In this document: positions 1-6,149 of the stretch, piece after piece | How positions within the stretch are numbered: position 1 is the first letter of the stretch | Layout of the letters: each line of letters starts with the position of its first letter | Assembly: GCA_011046405.1 (NCBI GenBank) | Contig: DSAR01000085.1 | Coordinates: 1-7,946 of the forward strand | Length of the DNA stretch: 7,946 bases | DNA from: Chloroflexota bacterium | Lineage (GTDB): Bacteria > Chloroflexota > Anaerolineae > B4-G1 | Direction of reading: 5' to 3' | Made by a program: the position numbers and the translations under genes | Notes under the pieces: generated by a model | The model's database searches: none | What the model saw: only the letters and a program-made list of their open reading frames with translations | What the model was told of the DNA's origin: nothing

Positions 1-1923
1 GGCCCGGGCCCTCCCCTGGGGAGAGGTGTATCGAAACCAATCATCCTGCGGGTCGATGACGAACACTTTCAGCAACACAAAAGCCACCAGCACACCTGCC
101 AGCCAACGGAAGGAGTGACAGCACGCACGCTGCTCGATCGCCAGTGAATCTGGCGCAGATGAATGGCCGACGGCGCCGAAGATGAGTGTAGAAAGTCCCA
201 GCATCACCCAGGCGACGCCGGAGATGATCCAGCCCGCCGTGCGCGGCGGCGTATCCTCGAAACGAACGATGACGTCGTGTTCGCCCGCTGGTATCTGGAG
301 CGTGATGAAGCCCTCGGGATGCGCGATTTCAATCGATACCTCCTCTCCGTCTACGTAAGCCCGCCATCCCGGAAAATAGAACGTATAGAGCCGCAAGATA
401 AATGCTTGCGACGTCGAGATAGAAAAGCGGTCGTGCAAGGGCCCCTGGCTGACGATTTCCAATTGTGCATCGTCAGGCAGAACGTCCCGGTTGACTCGGT
501 CGATTGGTCCTGGTTCTCGGTAAGATTGGATCAATGAAGGCATTGGAACCAGTGGCGCACGAGCGGCGTCGACCGGCAAGAAGTCTCCCGTCGACGTCGT
601 CCCCAGGGCCAGGCTGTTTTGTTCCCAGACAATGATGTCGTAGGGTGACGTGCCGCCAAAGTCAGGATTCCACAGCGGCGGGTAAAGGACCGGCAAAGCT
701 GTCACGAGCACCAGGGCGAGTCCAAATGTTGCGATGCCTATGCACCAGCGTCGAGAGGGCACCAGCGCGACGATGCTGGCGGCGCAAACTGCAAGCATCA
801 CGTTGGCTACGCCCAGCAACCGCCAGGGAAATTGAAGGTAGGACATTCCCGGTATGCGTTCCCAAATCGCCTGTGAACCCGGCAGCATCAAGAAGATCAA
901 TCCGGCTCCGGCGAGCACAAAATACGAGAAGTGGAACGAGGTGTTTCGCGAAACGGGCGAGGCTTGTGAGACGTCTCGCGTTTCGTCATCCCGCCGGCGC
1001 AGCCAGAAGCGCAAGATCCCTATGACGCCCAACAGCGCCAACGTCCATTGTGCTACGCCCAGATTGAAGCGATGATGAGGTGCCGTCGCCCGCATATCGA
1101 GCACGCGAGAGGGCGCAAACAACTCGGTCCAGGACAAGAAATGTTCCCGAAAATCGAAATGGCCCGGGCCGGTGACCTCCAGTTTGATAGCACTCCGTTC
1201 GAACACGAAAGGCAGCCAGAAACACGCGATCACACATGCCGCCAGAGCCAGGGCTAACCAACCCCACCCGGCCCGTTTTCTTTGACCGGACAACGCCAGC
1301 CACAGCCAGTAGAAAAGCAACAGAAAAGCAGCGACCAGGCCGATCAAATTGTGGCTAAATACGATTCCCGCCAACGACAGGACACTTCCGGCAAATGCCC
1401 AGCGCCCCCCTACCCCACGCATCAAGCGCCCAAAAGCATAAAAGGACAACGGCAGTAGACACAGGGCGAAGTGTTCAGCCAGCGCCCCCCGGGCGTGTGG
1501 GTCGATAAAGACGATGTAGGGAGAGAGGACAAAAGAGGCGGCCGCCAGCACCCCACCCTTGGGGCCAAAGAGATCGCTGCCCAGAAGATAGCTCCCCATT
1601 GAGGCCAGAACGAGGCCCAGGACAAACACCGCCTTGGCGCCGCCGACGATGTCGAGTCCCGGCAGAACGCCGAAGAGATTGGCGACGTAATAGGTCATCG
1701 GGGCATAATAATTGAAAATCGGGTATCCATAACCGAAGTAGAAATCCGGCGCCCACCGGGGATAGAAAACGCCGGCCCGCAGCAGGTGACCTAACTCTGC
1801 AGCCCGATAAACGTGTAGCTCCGCGTCAGTCTGGCGTGGCAGCCCGGGACGTGTCAGGAACGGTGCCGCAGCCACGAGCCCCAGGGCCAGAGCCAGGCCG
1901 ATAAACAGCATTTGACGATTCAA
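1..1923 (-). CDS. Polytopic membrane protein, 6-pyruvoyl-tetrahydropterin synthase-related (PTPS_related/YfhO-like), C-terminus off the window
   Basis: The reading frame is open for 641 codons to the left edge with no stop, so the C-terminus is missing. The N-terminus has a membrane helix (about residues 5-22), then D33 and E35, then a block rich in aromatic residues and proline (YPRWAP at 54-59, FGYGYPIFNYYAP at 63-75). That block is characteristic of the PTPS-related membrane family common in Chloroflexota. Many hydrophobic helices follow up to about residue 430. Next is an extracytoplasmic beta-rich part with FYFPGWRAYVDG (515-526), a motif shared with YfhO-type proteins. Two late helices lie at about 562-583 and 604-620. 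The fold resembles GT-C lipid-linked-sugar glycosyltransferases, so a role in cell-surface glycan or glycolipid assembly is plausible, but the substrate is unknown. TTG at 1923 is chosen because AGAGGA lies 9 bases upstream. The alternative ATG at 1911 would be 21 bases from it. The gene stands alone after sucCD. Confidence 0.8.
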   Translation of the reverse strand, partial: MNRQMLFIGLALALGLVAAAPFLTRPGLPRQTDAELHVYRAAELGHLLRAGVFYPRWAPDFYFGYGYPIFNYYAPMTYYVANLFGVLPGLDIVGGAKAVFVLGLVLASMGSYLLGSDLFGPKGGVLAAASFVLSPYIVFIDPHARGALAEHFALCLLPLSFYAFGRLMRGVGGRWAFAGSVLSLAGIVFSHNLIGLVAAFLLLFYWLWLALSGQRKRAGWGWLALALAACVIACFWLPFVFERSAIKLEVTGPGHFDFREHFLSWTELFAPSRVLDMRATAPHHRFNLGVAQWTLALLGVIGILRFWLRRRDDETRDVSQASPVSRNTSFHFSYFVLAGAGLIFLMLPGSQAIWERIPGMSYLQFPWRLLGVANVMLAVCAASIVALVPSRRWCIGIATFGLALVLVTALPVLYPPLWNPDFGGTSPYDIIVWEQNSLALGTTSTGDFLPVDAARAPLVPMPSLIQSYREPGPIDRVNRDVLPDDAQLEIVSQGPLHDRFSISTSQAFILRLYTFYFPGWRAYVDGEEVSIEIAHPEGFITLQIPAGEHDVIVRFEDTPPRTAGWIISGVAWVMLGLSTLIFGAVGHSSAPDSLAIEQRACCHSFRWLAGVLVAFVLLKVFVIDPQDDWFRYTSPQGRARA

Positions 1924-1932
1924 AGATAAAAT

Positions 1933-1938
1933 TCCTCT
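1933..1938 (-). promoter_or_regulatory. Shine-Dalgarno site deciding a TTG start
   Basis: On the minus strand AGAGGA precedes TTG (1921-1923) by 9 bases. The next in-frame ATG (1909-1911) is 21 bases away, which is too far for this site. The non-ATG start adds only four residues (M-N-R-Q) before the hydrophobic N-terminal helix. Confidence 0.5.
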
Positions 1939-1947
1939 GAAGGCTAA

Positions 1948-1984
1948 GAATTAAGATTGAGAATTAAGATTGAGAATTAAGAGC
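1948..1984. repeat. Tandem 13-bp A/T-rich direct repeat
   Basis: The unit GAATTAAGATTGA is present at 1948-1960 and 1961-1973, followed by a partial third copy (GAATTAAGA plus a diverging end) at 1974-1984. It lies in the spacer between the sucD stop and the start of the membrane-protein gene. Its base composition is far more A/T-rich than that of its neighbours. Read on the coding (minus) strand the units are T-rich (TTAATTCTCAATC) and directly follow a hairpin, so they could supply a loose U-rich tail for termination. They might alternatively be a slippage-expanded spacer or a protein-binding array. Confidence 0.8.
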
Positions 1985-2029
1985 AGCAGTCAGCCGATGA
2001 CGCATAAGCATAGACACCGACTGACTGCT
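1985..2029 (-). terminator. Inverted repeat downstream of sucD, possible terminator
   Basis: AGCAGTCAG (1985-1993) is perfectly complementary to CTGACTGCT (2021-2029), with a 27-base loop. It starts 22 bases after the sucD stop in the direction of transcription. The coding-strand bases after the stem are CTCTTAATTCTC and further T-rich repeat units, not a clean U run. The long loop and weak U tract make an intrinsic terminator only moderately likely. On the plus strand a T-run (2036-2040) follows the stem, so the element could also act in the other direction, but no plus-strand gene is present. Confidence 0.4.
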
Positions 2030-2051
2030 CTCAACTTTTTCGAAAGGGTAT

Positions 2052-2921
2052 TTAGTTCTGGGCGACGAGATCGGCGATCTGCTCTGGATGTTCTGCTACC
2101 TTCACACCGACCGCTTCGAAAGCGGCGATTTTCTCGGCCGCCGTGCCGCTGCCACCCTGGATGATCGCCCCGGCGTGCCCCATCCGCTTGCCCGGGGGCG
2201 CCGTGCGCCCGGCGATGAAGGCCGTGACCGGCTTGCTCATGGATTGGTCGATATATGCGGCTGCCCGTTCCTCGTCGCTGCCCCCGATCTCACCAATGAG
2301 GACCACCTGCTCCGTCTGGGGATCCGCCTCGAACAATTTCAACGTGTCAATAAACGTCGTGCCGATGATGGGATCTCCACCGATACCGACACAGGTCGTT
2401 TGACCGATACCCCGCGCCGTGAGAGCGTAGACCACCTCATACGTCAGCGTTCCGGATCGAGACACGACCCCCACCGGCCCCGGCGTCGCGATGTGACCCG
2501 GCATGATGCCCACCTTGGCCTGATCCGGCGAGAGCAAGCCGGGACAGTTGGGCCCCACCATCCGGGTGTCCTGCTGATCCAGGTATGCCCGTACCCGGAT
2601 CATATCTTGCGTGGGAATCCCCTCGGTGATGCATACCACCAACGGGATGCCTGCCGAAGCCGCCTCGATGACGGCGTCGGCGGCAAAGCGAGCCGGCACG
2701 TAGACGATGGAGACGTTAGCCCCGGTCTCGGCGATCGCCTCGACGACGGTATCGAAGACCGGCACCTGTCCATTGCAAGCCTTTTGTCCTCCCTTGCCGG
2801 GCGTCACGCCGGCTACGACGTTTGTGCCATATGTCAGCATCTGCTCACTGTGGAATTCTCCCTCGCGGCCTGTGATGCCCTGCACGAGCAATCGTGTATC
2901 TTTGTCGACTAGAATTGCCAT
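2052..2921 (-). CDS. sucD: Succinate-CoA ligase, alpha subunit (SucD)
   Basis: This is the alpha subunit of succinyl-CoA synthetase, which interconverts succinyl-CoA plus NDP and phosphate with succinate, CoA and NTP in the cytosolic TCA cycle. Its 289 residues are the normal length. The N-terminal Rossmann CoA-binding domain carries QGITGREGEFHSE (14-26). The ligase domain has VGPNCPG (122-128), VVSRSGTLTYE (152-162), GGDPIIGTTFID (181-192) and GEIGG (210-214). GKRMGHAGAII (244-254) carries the phosphohistidine, His249, which is phosphorylated during catalysis. No key residue is missing. The ATG lies 9 bases after the sucC stop. The strong AGGGGGA ribosome site overlaps that TAG stop, so the two subunits are very likely translationally coupled and made in equal amounts. 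The related malate-CoA ligase small subunit is an alternative, but nothing in the context favours it. Confidence 0.97.
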   Translation of the reverse strand: MAILVDKDTRLLVQGITGREGEFHSEQMLTYGTNVVAGVTPGKGGQKACNGQVPVFDTVVEAIAETGANVSIVYVPARFAADAVIEAASAGIPLVVCITEGIPTQDMIRVRAYLDQQDTRMVGPNCPGLLSPDQAKVGIMPGHIATPGPVGVVSRSGTLTYEVVYALTARGIGQTTCVGIGGDPIIGTTFIDTLKLFEADPQTEQVVLIGEIGGSDEERAAAYIDQSMSKPVTAFIAGRTAPPGKRMGHAGAIIQGGSGTAAEKIAAFEAVGVKVAEHPEQIADLVAQN

Positions 2922-2930
2922 TGTATCCCC

Positions 2931-4082
2931 CTATCCCGATAACTCGCCTTTGGCAGCGGCGACCGCTTTCTGGGCTGCCTTGGCTAACGTCGAAGCCGTG
3001 ATCAAATGATAATCAGATTGATCGAGTATCTCGCGCCCCTCTTCCTCATTCGTGCCAACCAGACGCGTGACCAATGGCACTGTAGGTTTGACCTCTTCGA
3101 ACGCCGTGAGGATACCTCTCGCCACCTCGTCACAGCGAGTGATGCCGCCAAAGATGTTGAACAATACCGCCTTGACGTTTGGGTCGTCTAAAATCAACCG
3201 CAGGGCTGTGGCCACTCGTTCCGCCTTGGCGCCGCCGCCGATGTCGAGGAAATTTGCTGGCTCGCCGCCAAAGTGTTTGATGATGTCCATCGTCGCCATC
3301 GCTAATCCGGCCCCGTTGACCATACAACCAATCTCGCCATCGAGTTGCACGTAACTCAGGCCAGCCTCCCGCGCTTCGCGCTCGGTCGAGGTCTCCTCGT
3401 CGACGTCGCGCATCTCGGCCAGATCAGGATGGCGGAACAATGCGTTGTCATCGATCAACATCTTGCCATCGACTGCTAGTAGCTCTCCTTCGCCCGTCAC
3501 TACCAATGGATTGATCTCGGCCAGCGAGGCATCGTAAGCCAGAAATGACTGATAAAGCCCCTGGGCAATACGATCGAAAGCGCGGAATTGATCTATCGCC
3601 AGACCGATTCCCTTGGCCAGTTCCAGGGTCTGGAACCCTCGCAGCCCCAAGAACGGATCGATCGTCACCTTTTTGATCGCGTCGGGATTGCTTCGGGCAA
3701 CTTCCTCAATCTCGACGCCGCCCTCTGAAGAAGCCATCATCACTGCTCGCCGATTGGCGCGGTCGATGACGATACCAAGGTAAATTTCCTTTTTGATGTC
3801 GGCGGCCTCGTCCAACAACACCTTGCGCACAGGTAAACCCTTGATCTCGAGTCCTAGAATTTCCCCGGCCAGTTGCTCGGCCTCGGCCGGGTTTTGGGCC
3901 AATTTGATACCCCCGGCCTTGCCGCGCCCTCCCACCAGCACCTGGGACTTGACGATAACGGCCCCACCCAGTTCTTCAGCAATGCGGCGCGCCTCCTCGG
4001 GTGTTTTCGCTACTTCCCCCTTGGGAATGGGCACGCCGTGCGCGGCAAAGAGCCGCTTAGACTGATATTCGTGTAATTTCAC
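2931..4082 (-). CDS. sucC: Succinate-CoA ligase, beta subunit (SucC)
   Basis: This is the beta subunit, which binds the nucleotide and succinate and pairs with SucD. Its 383 residues match the family length. The N-terminal ATP-grasp domain starts with the typical MKLHEYQSKRLF. It includes VKSQVLVGGRGKAGG (44-58), SSEGGVEIEEVA (118-129), and the Mg-binding pair Asn191 (in EINPLV) and Asp205 (in VDGK), spaced as in E. coli SucC (Asn199/Asp213). The C-terminal ligase domain has GCMVNGAGLAMATMDI (252-267), GGEPANFLDIGGGA (272-285) and FNIFGGITRCD (308-318). Translation starts at a GTG with an excellent GAGGAGG site 7 bases upstream. ATP versus GTP preference cannot be told from sight. The gene follows ccmA in the same direction after 95 bases that hold a likely promoter, so sucCD is probably its own transcription unit with possible read-through from ccm. 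Confidence 0.97.
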   Translation of the reverse strand: MKLHEYQSKRLFAAHGVPIPKGEVAKTPEEARRIAEELGGAVIVKSQVLVGGRGKAGGIKLAQNPAEAEQLAGEILGLEIKGLPVRKVLLDEAADIKKEIYLGIVIDRANRRAVMMASSEGGVEIEEVARSNPDAIKKVTIDPFLGLRGFQTLELAKGIGLAIDQFRAFDRIAQGLYQSFLAYDASLAEINPLVVTGEGELLAVDGKMLIDDNALFRHPDLAEMRDVDEETSTEREAREAGLSYVQLDGEIGCMVNGAGLAMATMDIIKHFGGEPANFLDIGGGAKAERVATALRLILDDPNVKAVLFNIFGGITRCDEVARGILTAFEEVKPTVPLVTRLVGTNEEEGREILDQSDYHLITASTLAKAAQKAVAAAKGELSG

Positions 4083-4089
4083 GTACTTG

Positions 4090-4096
4090 CCTCCTC
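4090..4096 (-). promoter_or_regulatory. Strong Shine-Dalgarno site fixing the sucC GTG start
   Basis: GAGGAGG lies 7 bases upstream of GTG (4080-4082). The resulting N-terminus MKLHEYQ aligns with the conserved start of SucC proteins (E. coli MNLHEYQ). This supports GTG over any downstream ATG. Confidence 0.85.
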
Positions 4097-4130
4097 GTTG
4101 TTATAATCACGTGACTCAGAACGCCATAGG

Positions 4131-4146
4131 TGTGCCGAACGACACA
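4131..4146 (-). other. Small hairpin at the predicted 5' end of the sucCD transcript
   Basis: On the minus strand TGTGTC and GGCACA pair (one G-U) around the loop GTTC. The hairpin begins at about the base where transcription from the adjacent promoter would start. It could be a 5' stabilising stem. It is only 6 bp, so chance is possible. Confidence 0.25.
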
Positions 4147-4152
4147 GAAAAA

Positions 4153-4181
4153 ATTATACCATGGCCCTCCTTTTTTTTTAA
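4153..4181 (-). promoter_or_regulatory. Candidate sigma-70-type extended -10 promoter for sucCD
   Basis: On the minus strand a consensus TATAAT (4153-4158) is preceded by TGG, giving the extended -10 form TGnTATAAT. Seventeen bases further upstream TTAAAA (4176-4181) matches four of six bases of the -35 consensus and overlaps the ccmA stop codon. Transcription would start near 4146 and leave a leader of about 64 bases before sucC. A second TATAAC (4100-4105) is too close to the ribosome site to be likely. Confidence 0.5.
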
Positions 4182-4888
4182 GTGCGCATTGTAAGACGAC
4201 GGTAGGTGTCGGAAAACGTCGTCACATCTATCGCCTCGCGGAGCACGTCGTAGACCAAGCGCCCTCGATGCAGGATCATCACCCGCCGCCCTGTCCTCAA
4301 GCCCTGGGCTAGATTGTGAGTGGTCAACAAGAGTGTGCATTCGCCGCTTCCATCGCTCGATAGGTCTTGCAGGAGATCAAGCAACATCTGGACAGCGTCT
4401 GAATCCAGGCCCGTGTAAGGCTCATCCAGCAGGAGAACCTGTGGCCTGTGCAACAACGCGCGAGCGACCGATAATCGCTGTTGCATCCCGCGAGAGAACG
4501 TGCGAACCAGATCGTCCCGGCGCCTTAACAGCTCTACCCGATCCAGGAGTGTCTCGACCCGCTCCTGGATATCGCCCAGGTTGTACATCCTGGCATAAAA
4601 GCGGAGATTTTCCTCGGCAGTCAAGTCCTCGTACAAAAGGGGCTTGTGAGAAAGGAACCCAATACACTGCCGAACAGCGTGGTTCTGCTCGGCAATATCT
4701 AGCCCTCCAACACGAATCGTACCACCACTGGGGCGAGACAGGGTGGCGAGGATGCGCAAGAGGGTCGTTTTGCCCGCGCCGTTCGGCCCCACCAACGTAA
4801 CTGACGCGCCTGTCTCTATCGAGAAAGTCACGTCCTGTAGCGCAGTATGGGGGCCGAAAGATTTCGTTAAATTGTGAACTTCAATCAT
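4178..4888 (-). CDS. ccmA: CcmA-type heme-exporter ABC transporter ATP-binding protein
   Basis: This is an ABC ATPase of 236 residues, expected to energise the CcmAB complex that releases heme-loaded CcmE for cytochrome c assembly. Visible motifs are Walker A GPNGAGKTT (34-42), Walker B VLLLDEP (151-157) and the switch His191 (in TTHN). The segment GFLSHKPLLYEDLTAEENL (77-95) is the Q-loop region and resembles CcmA. The ABC signature is divergent, FSRGMQ (131-136) instead of LSGGQ. The C-terminal LVYDVLREAIDVTTFSDTYRRL fits the family. ATG at 4888 overlaps the upstream stop by 8 bases, consistent with coupled translation. An in-frame TTG at 4897 would add three residues. No CcmB permease follows, so the assignment leans on the sequence and on the upstream ccmF. 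A generic ABC-2 exporter ATPase is the alternative. Confidence 0.82.
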   Translation of the reverse strand: MIEVHNLTKSFGPHTALQDVTFSIETGASVTLVGPNGAGKTTLLRILATLSRPSGGTIRVGGLDIAEQNHAVRQCIGFLSHKPLLYEDLTAEENLRFYARMYNLGDIQERVETLLDRVELLRRRDDLVRTFSRGMQQRLSVARALLHRPQVLLLDEPYTGLDSDAVQMLLDLLQDLSSDGSGECTLLLTTHNLAQGLRTGRRVMILHRGRLVYDVLREAIDVTTFSDTYRRLTMRT

Positions 4889-5858
4889 CTGGATCAAGAG
4901 CCTGGGGGGAATCTGTCAGACACTCGCGAATTTGCTGTTTCAGTGTATGACGTCTCTCCCGGTAAAGCTGTCGCTCGATTTGACCGGCCTCGAAGTCAGC
5001 GTCCAATCGAACGATCTCCTCGACGAGAGGGCGTACAGCCACGGGCATCGGCCCCACGGTGGAGGGACGCCATAACCAGTAAAAGATGCCGCCAGCAATC
5101 GCCAAGGCCATCAGGCCAATGCTAATCTCTTGCATAGAACGACGGTCATTGAGCGGAGCGGTCGAGACTGGGATAAGCGCAAAGTCGAACGCATCGCCGA
5201 TCGAAAAGGGGCCGGCCGTATAGGAAAGCGCCGGCCCCAGCTGTGTTTGAATCAGTCCGGCAGAAGAGACCTGTTCCCCAGTCAGCACAACCCCGTCGGC
5301 GACTCCCTCGCCAGTCAGAAATAGGGCGATAGAGACGACCGGCAGCGTGAATGTGCGCGATATTTTCCTCCCCTCTCGATAGGGCAGTACGTAGCTGAGA
5401 AAGACCTCGCGGGTCGAGGTGCCCAAAATGACCGGTTGGGTATCCAGGACACTATTGTCTCGGATTAAAAACCGGTTTTCATCATCTTCCTTTTCCCTAA
5501 CCCGAATGTCCTGGGCGCCCACGGGTAACGTGAATTTCAGCGTGACGCGCCGATCTACGGATGCTTCATCTTGGTCTGCATCAGTTTCGTCCTGGCGAGC
5601 GCCGGTGCTGCTTAGCAGATAATGCTCTCCAACGCGCAACTGATCATCCGCCAGGGAGAGAAAAACGTGCATCTGTGTGATCTCGATTGTGTCAAGATCG
5701 TAAATCTGAGCCTCATCCTGAGCGTGGGGATTCGATTGCCAGGTCAGCAAAAATAGCGCTGTCACGACAAATACGGCAAAAGCACAGCGTGACAGAAAAA
5801 GCGAGATGATCCGCCCGTGGTGATGGCGACTCCGGTGGCGACTCCGGCACAGATCCAT
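4881..5858 (-). CDS. Ccm-associated membrane protein with extracytoplasmic domain and CcmI-like tail
   Basis: I do not recognise a named family for the full 325-residue protein. A His/Arg-rich N-terminus (residues 5-16) precedes a membrane helix at about 18-40. An extracytoplasmic region (about 43-243) is predicted beta-rich, with an acidic low-complexity stretch at 89-99 (QDETDADQDEA). A second helix lies at about 245-263. The cytoplasmic tail (about 274-313) contains RLDADFEAGQIERQLY (284-299) and ERRHTLKQQI. This matches the helical motif found after the first helix of CcmI and in the tails of other bacterial membrane proteins. The gene abuts the preceding one (TGA-ATG) with GGGAGGGAG just upstream, and its end overlaps ccmA, so it belongs to the ccm operon. 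A role in handling apocytochrome or holding the lyase complex together is inferred only. It has no CxxC motif, so it is not a CcmH thiol reductase. Confidence 0.75.
   Translation of the reverse strand: MDLCRSRHRSRHHHGRIISLFLSRCAFAVFVVTALFLLTWQSNPHAQDEAQIYDLDTIEITQMHVFLSLADDQLRVGEHYLLSSTGARQDETDADQDEASVDRRVTLKFTLPVGAQDIRVREKEDDENRFLIRDNSVLDTQPVILGTSTREVFLSYVLPYREGRKISRTFTLPVVSIALFLTGEGVADGVVLTGEQVSSAGLIQTQLGPALSYTAGPFSIGDAFDFALIPVSTAPLNDRRSMQEISIGLMALAIAGGIFYWLWRPSTVGPMPVAVRPLVEEIVRLDADFEAGQIERQLYRERRHTLKQQIRECLTDSPQALDPDD
5824..5847. repeat. In-frame 12-bp tandem duplication in the CcmI-like gene
   Basis: The unit TGGCGACTCCGG occurs twice, at 5824-5835 and 5836-5847. It encodes the doubled RSRH in the N-terminal R-S-R-H-R-S-R-H-H-H stretch. 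The copies are perfect and keep the frame, which suggests recent slippage. Confidence 0.8.
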
Positions 5859-6146
5859 TCACTCCCTCCCCGGCAATTGTACACCACATCCAGGGCAAAA
5901 GCGATGCTCTGCCGCAACCTCGCGCCCGCAGCGGGGACAAAAGTTGACAGTTTCTGCACCACCCCACCCTTTATCTTTGAAGGGCGCCTGTGGGTTTTTG
6001 AGTTGGCGGACCCAGGATTCGATAGGGATGTTGTGGTGGTAGGGGTCTGGGGTTTTTCTTTTAATCACTACACGAAATGGATGGACGAGATACGCGATCA
6101 CAACCACCGCCACAGCCGCTCCCACCATCAAAGAAGCAATGCCCAC
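5859..6146 (-). CDS. Membrane-anchored zinc-ribbon protein in the ccm operon
   Basis: This is a 95-residue protein with one N-terminal membrane helix (about 4-22), then a basic stretch (RVVIKRK, 25-31), a linker and a C-terminal zinc ribbon. The ribbon has two CxxC knuckles, Cys70/Cys73 (CPRCG) and Cys84/Cys87 (CPGCG), fitting one zinc ion. The basic residues right after the helix suggest that the ribbon faces the cytoplasm. Translation starts at GTG (6146), 3 bases after the ccmF stop, with GGAGGAGG ending 8 bases upstream inside the end of ccmF. A nearby ATG (6153) is in a different frame and gives no sensible protein. The position in the operon suggests a cytochrome c maturation accessory. 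It is not a canonical CcmH, which has a single CxxC on the outer face. The molecular function is unknown. Confidence 0.8.
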   Translation of the reverse strand: MGIASLMVGAAVAVVVIAYLVHPFRVVIKRKTPDPYHHNIPIESWVRQLKNPQAPFKDKGWGGAETVNFCPRCGREVAAEHRFCPGCGVQLPGRE

Positions 6147-6149
6147 TTC

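Noticed and set aside
1420..1445. Apparent frameshift in the large membrane protein gene, where a short frame ends near 1422.
   Set aside because: Codon-by-codon reading shows the main frame continuing through TCC TTT TAT GCT TTT without a stop. The short frame is a shadow in another phase.
2088..2912. Long plus-strand open frame (274 codons) opposite sucD.
   Set aside because: It mirrors the sucD coding frame, its protein is rich in Arg, Asp and His with no recognisable domain, and sucD itself is unmistakable. It is an antisense shadow of GC-rich coding sequence.
4154..4170. Mini-ORF ATG GTA TAA preceded by GGAGGG just after the ccmA stop.
   Set aside because: The spacing between the ribosome-site-like bases and ATG is too short, the peptide has two residues, and the same bases are better explained by the extended -10 promoter.
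4171..4179. Run of nine T on the plus strand as a terminator.
   Set aside because: No stem precedes it on the plus strand and no plus-strand gene ends there. On the coding strand it is an A-run, which does not terminate transcription.
4333..4800. Plus-strand open frame of 155 codons opposite ccmA.
   Set aside because: The sequence is low in hydrophobic structure and matches no family I recognise, and the opposite strand carries a complete ABC ATPase with all motifs.
5859..6146. Calling the zinc-ribbon protein CcmH because it has CxxC motifs.
   Set aside because: CcmH has one CxxC in an LRCxxC context facing outward. This protein has two zinc-knuckle pairs and a predicted cytoplasmic location.
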